Source of the DNA: Ecdyonurus torrentis
Taxonomy: Eukaryota; Arthropoda; Insecta; Ephemeroptera; Heptageniidae
Reading direction: 5' to 3'
Assembly: GCA_949318235.1 (NCBI GenBank)
Contig: OX439130.1
Location: forward strand, 36,280,085 to 36,344,084
Length of the DNA: 64,000 nt
Shown piece by piece: positions 62,403-64,000 of this stretch (position 1 is its first letter; every line of letters begins with the position of its first letter). The notes under the pieces were generated by a model. It searched no databases and was not told the DNA's origin. It was given only the letters and a program-made list of their open reading frames with translations. The position numbers were made by a program, and so were the translations under genes.

Positions 62403-62475
62403 CTAAACTGACAATATTGTAGTAAACTGTGAATTATATATGTGAATAATATATAAGTAATCTGTAATGTTGTCC

Positions 62476-64000
62476 AGCACATTTGCCAGACCTCCTAGTG
62501 GTAGATTACGGGCAACGCTGTTTTGGCCCATGAGGCGTTTCTTGCATCAGGAAATACGGCTCATGGGAAAGATAGCAACTATTCTGTAAAACAGTGGCTA
62601 AGATGGTACCAAGTCTGGACCGCTGTGCATGAAGCCTAGTAAGCTTCATCACATAAACAAAATTACTAAAAAACAACAAAAACCTGCCTCGGACAGGCAG
62701 CGTTATGGTGAGCAACGGTGTCTGAAATCGGACGGCTCACCAGCAGGACTTGACTTGGCGCGATCTTGGTTAATTGGTACATGGAATGTGAGAGGAGTCA
62801 GTGGTAAGGAGCAAGAGTTGGTGAGTGTGATGTGTGAAAGAGGATTAGATGTATTGTGTGTAACTGAGACAAAGAGGAAAGGGAAAGATGTGAGTAATAT
62901 TCGTGCACTTGGTAGTGGTAGAGAGAAGGATGTGAGTGGAATGGATGACGGGTTTTTAGCATTATGGTCTGGGGTGGGTTCAGATGAGCATGGAAGTCAA
63001 GGGGTTGGGATAATTTTAAGTAACAGAGTAAAAAGTATGATGAGAAATTATGAATGTGTGTCCCCAAGGTTGATGTGGATGAGAATGAAAGTGGGTATTA
63101 CTAGGGTTGTGTTTGTGGTATGTTATGCACCAGTGGATGGAGAGGATGATGATGTAAAGGATGAGTTTTGGAGGCAGTTGAGTACTGTCCTAAGTGAATG
63201 TGAAAAGGGAGAGCGAATTATTGTGTTAGGAGATATGAATGGTTGGGTGGGTAGGAAAAGAAGTGGTTTGGAAGATGTGGTTGGTAGATTTGGTGACTCT
63301 AGAGTGAATGGTAATGGTGAAAGTATCGTAAATTTCTGTGTGGAACATGAGTTGTTTGTATCGAATACATGGTTTAAGCATAAAAGAATACATGAGTATA
63401 CATGGGTGCGCAATGAGCAGAAAAGTATGATTGACTTAATTCTGTATGATAACAGACTGAAAGGAAAGGTGAAAGATACAAGAGTGTGTAGAGGAAGTGA
63501 ATGTGGTACAGATCATTTTTTGGTTGTGTCTAGAGTAGATCTAGGAAATAAATGGATTGAGCATAAGAAGGTAAAAGTGGTACAAAAGAGAATAAAAGTG
63601 GAAAAATTACAGGAGGTGGAGGAGAGAAGGATGTATACAAAGGGGATGAACGAGAGGTTATTTCTGGTAACAAAAGAGTGGGAGAAAAAGGTTATGACTG
63701 ACTATGATGTTGAATGGGGGTATAAGGTAATTAAAGAAGCTTGTGTGGAGACTGCAAGGAAAGTATGTGGTGAGGCTGTGGTTGGTCGTATAGCTGGGGA
63801 TGCATGGTGGAATGATGAGGTACGAGAGGCTATTGAGGAGAAAAAGAGAGCATATTTGAAGATGATTGATGCAAAAAATGAATTAGAAAAAAAGGAGTTA
63901 TTTATAGTGTATAAAAAGAAAAGAATGAATGCAAAAAAGAGTGTGCTAGAGAGTAAGTTGAATGCAAGGAGAGAATTTGAAGAGAAAATGCAAAGTGAAT
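62476..64000 (+). mobile_element. RTE-like non-LTR retrotransposon (LINE), 5' part, runs off right edge
   Basis: Apparent leader from about 62476 (start uncertain), then the endonuclease ORF. The leader holds a short hairpin (CATGAGGCGTTTC paired with GAAATACGGCTCATG, about 62531-62567). The sequence is clearly less AT-rich than its surroundings. The reverse transcriptase should lie beyond 64000. Confidence 0.8.
62629..64000 (+). CDS. LINE ORF: apurinic/apyrimidinic-type endonuclease, N-terminal part
   Basis: Open frame of 457 codons from ATG 62629 to the window end, with no stop or frameshift. Endonuclease/exonuclease/phosphatase motifs in order: LIGTWNVRG (catalytic Asn), CVTETKRKG (catalytic Glu), VVCYAPVDG, VLGDMNGWVG (Asp and Asn), MIDLILYD, and GTDHFLVVS (Asp-His pair). 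All core residues are present. The DHFLV end and the following WWNDEVREAIEEKKRAYL region resemble RTE-clade elements. The upstream in-frame stop is at 62599-62601. The domain nicks target DNA to prime reverse transcription. Confidence 0.85.
   Translation, partial: MKPSKLHHINKITKKQQKPASDRQRYGEQRCLKSDGSPAGLDLARSWLIGTWNVRGVSGKEQELVSVMCERGLDVLCVTETKRKGKDVSNIRALGSGREKDVSGMDDGFLALWSGVGSDEHGSQGVGIILSNRVKSMMRNYECVSPRLMWMRMKVGITRVVFVVCYAPVDGEDDDVKDEFWRQLSTVLSECEKGERIIVLGDMNGWVGRKRSGLEDVVGRFGDSRVNGNGESIVNFCVEHELFVSNTWFKHKRIHEYTWVRNEQKSMIDLILYDNRLKGKVKDTRVCRGSECGTDHFLVVSRVDLGNKWIEHKKVKVVQKRIKVEKLQEVEERRMYTKGMNERLFLVTKEWEKKVMTDYDVEWGYKVIKEACVETARKVCGEAVVGRIAGDAWWNDEVREAIEEKKRAYLKMIDAKNELEKKELFIVYKKKRMNAKKSVLESKLNARREFEEKMQSE

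Noticed and set aside
62798..63413. Minus-strand frames rich in Ser, Leu and His opposite the LINE
   Set aside because: They are antisense shadows of the endonuclease frame, whose catalytic motifs are on the plus strand.

Overview
This is nuclear DNA of an AT-rich animal, most likely an arthropod and probably an insect. The evidence is the GT-AG introns (mostly about 60-800 bp), the very AT-rich intergenic DNA full of long GA/CT, TA, CTGT and TTTC tracts, the Penelope-like and RTE-like retroelements, the MITE-like foldbacks, and a large-Maf protein that looks like insect traffic jam. The species cannot be fixed from the sequence. No bacterial, phage, CRISPR or RNA-gene signal was recognised.

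Layout. (1) Bases 1-724, minus strand: the 5' end of a large-Maf (traffic jam-like) transcription-factor gene that runs off the left edge. (2) About 1.0-22.2 kb: a roughly 21 kb gene-free region with many microsatellites, one composite foldback element and a few less AT-rich islands that could be regulatory. (3) 22,310-53,695, minus strand: a complete axonemal dynein heavy chain gene of the DNAH10 type. I assembled it by hand into 54 exons with consistent phases, 14,139 coding bases and 4,712 residues. Its introns hold several palindromic elements and expanded simple repeats. (4) 53.7-54.9 kb: a divergent intergenic region with an RFX X-box-like site next to the dynein gene and a 325 bp foldback in the middle. 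(5) 54,946 onward, plus strand: an RTCA (RNA 3'-terminal phosphate cyclase) gene. Nine exons (326 codons) are visible and the terminal exon is missing. (6) 60.8-64.0 kb, probably inside RTCA's last intron: a 5'-truncated Penelope-like element with a GIY-YIG endonuclease region, a mariner-type MITE, and an RTE-like LINE whose endonuclease ORF is intact to the right edge.

The three host genes are functionally unrelated neighbours: a developmental/gonadal regulator, a flagellar motor and an RNA-end-processing enzyme. The most notable biology is in the dynein. Its AAA1 Walker B motif has the catalytic Glu replaced by Gln and its AAA4 P-loop Lys is Arg, although the reading frame is otherwise intact. 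The other main signal is the number of distinct foldback and simple-repeat insertions packed into introns here, including two pairs of elements shared between the dynein and RTCA introns. I did not find a clearly new multi-gene system.
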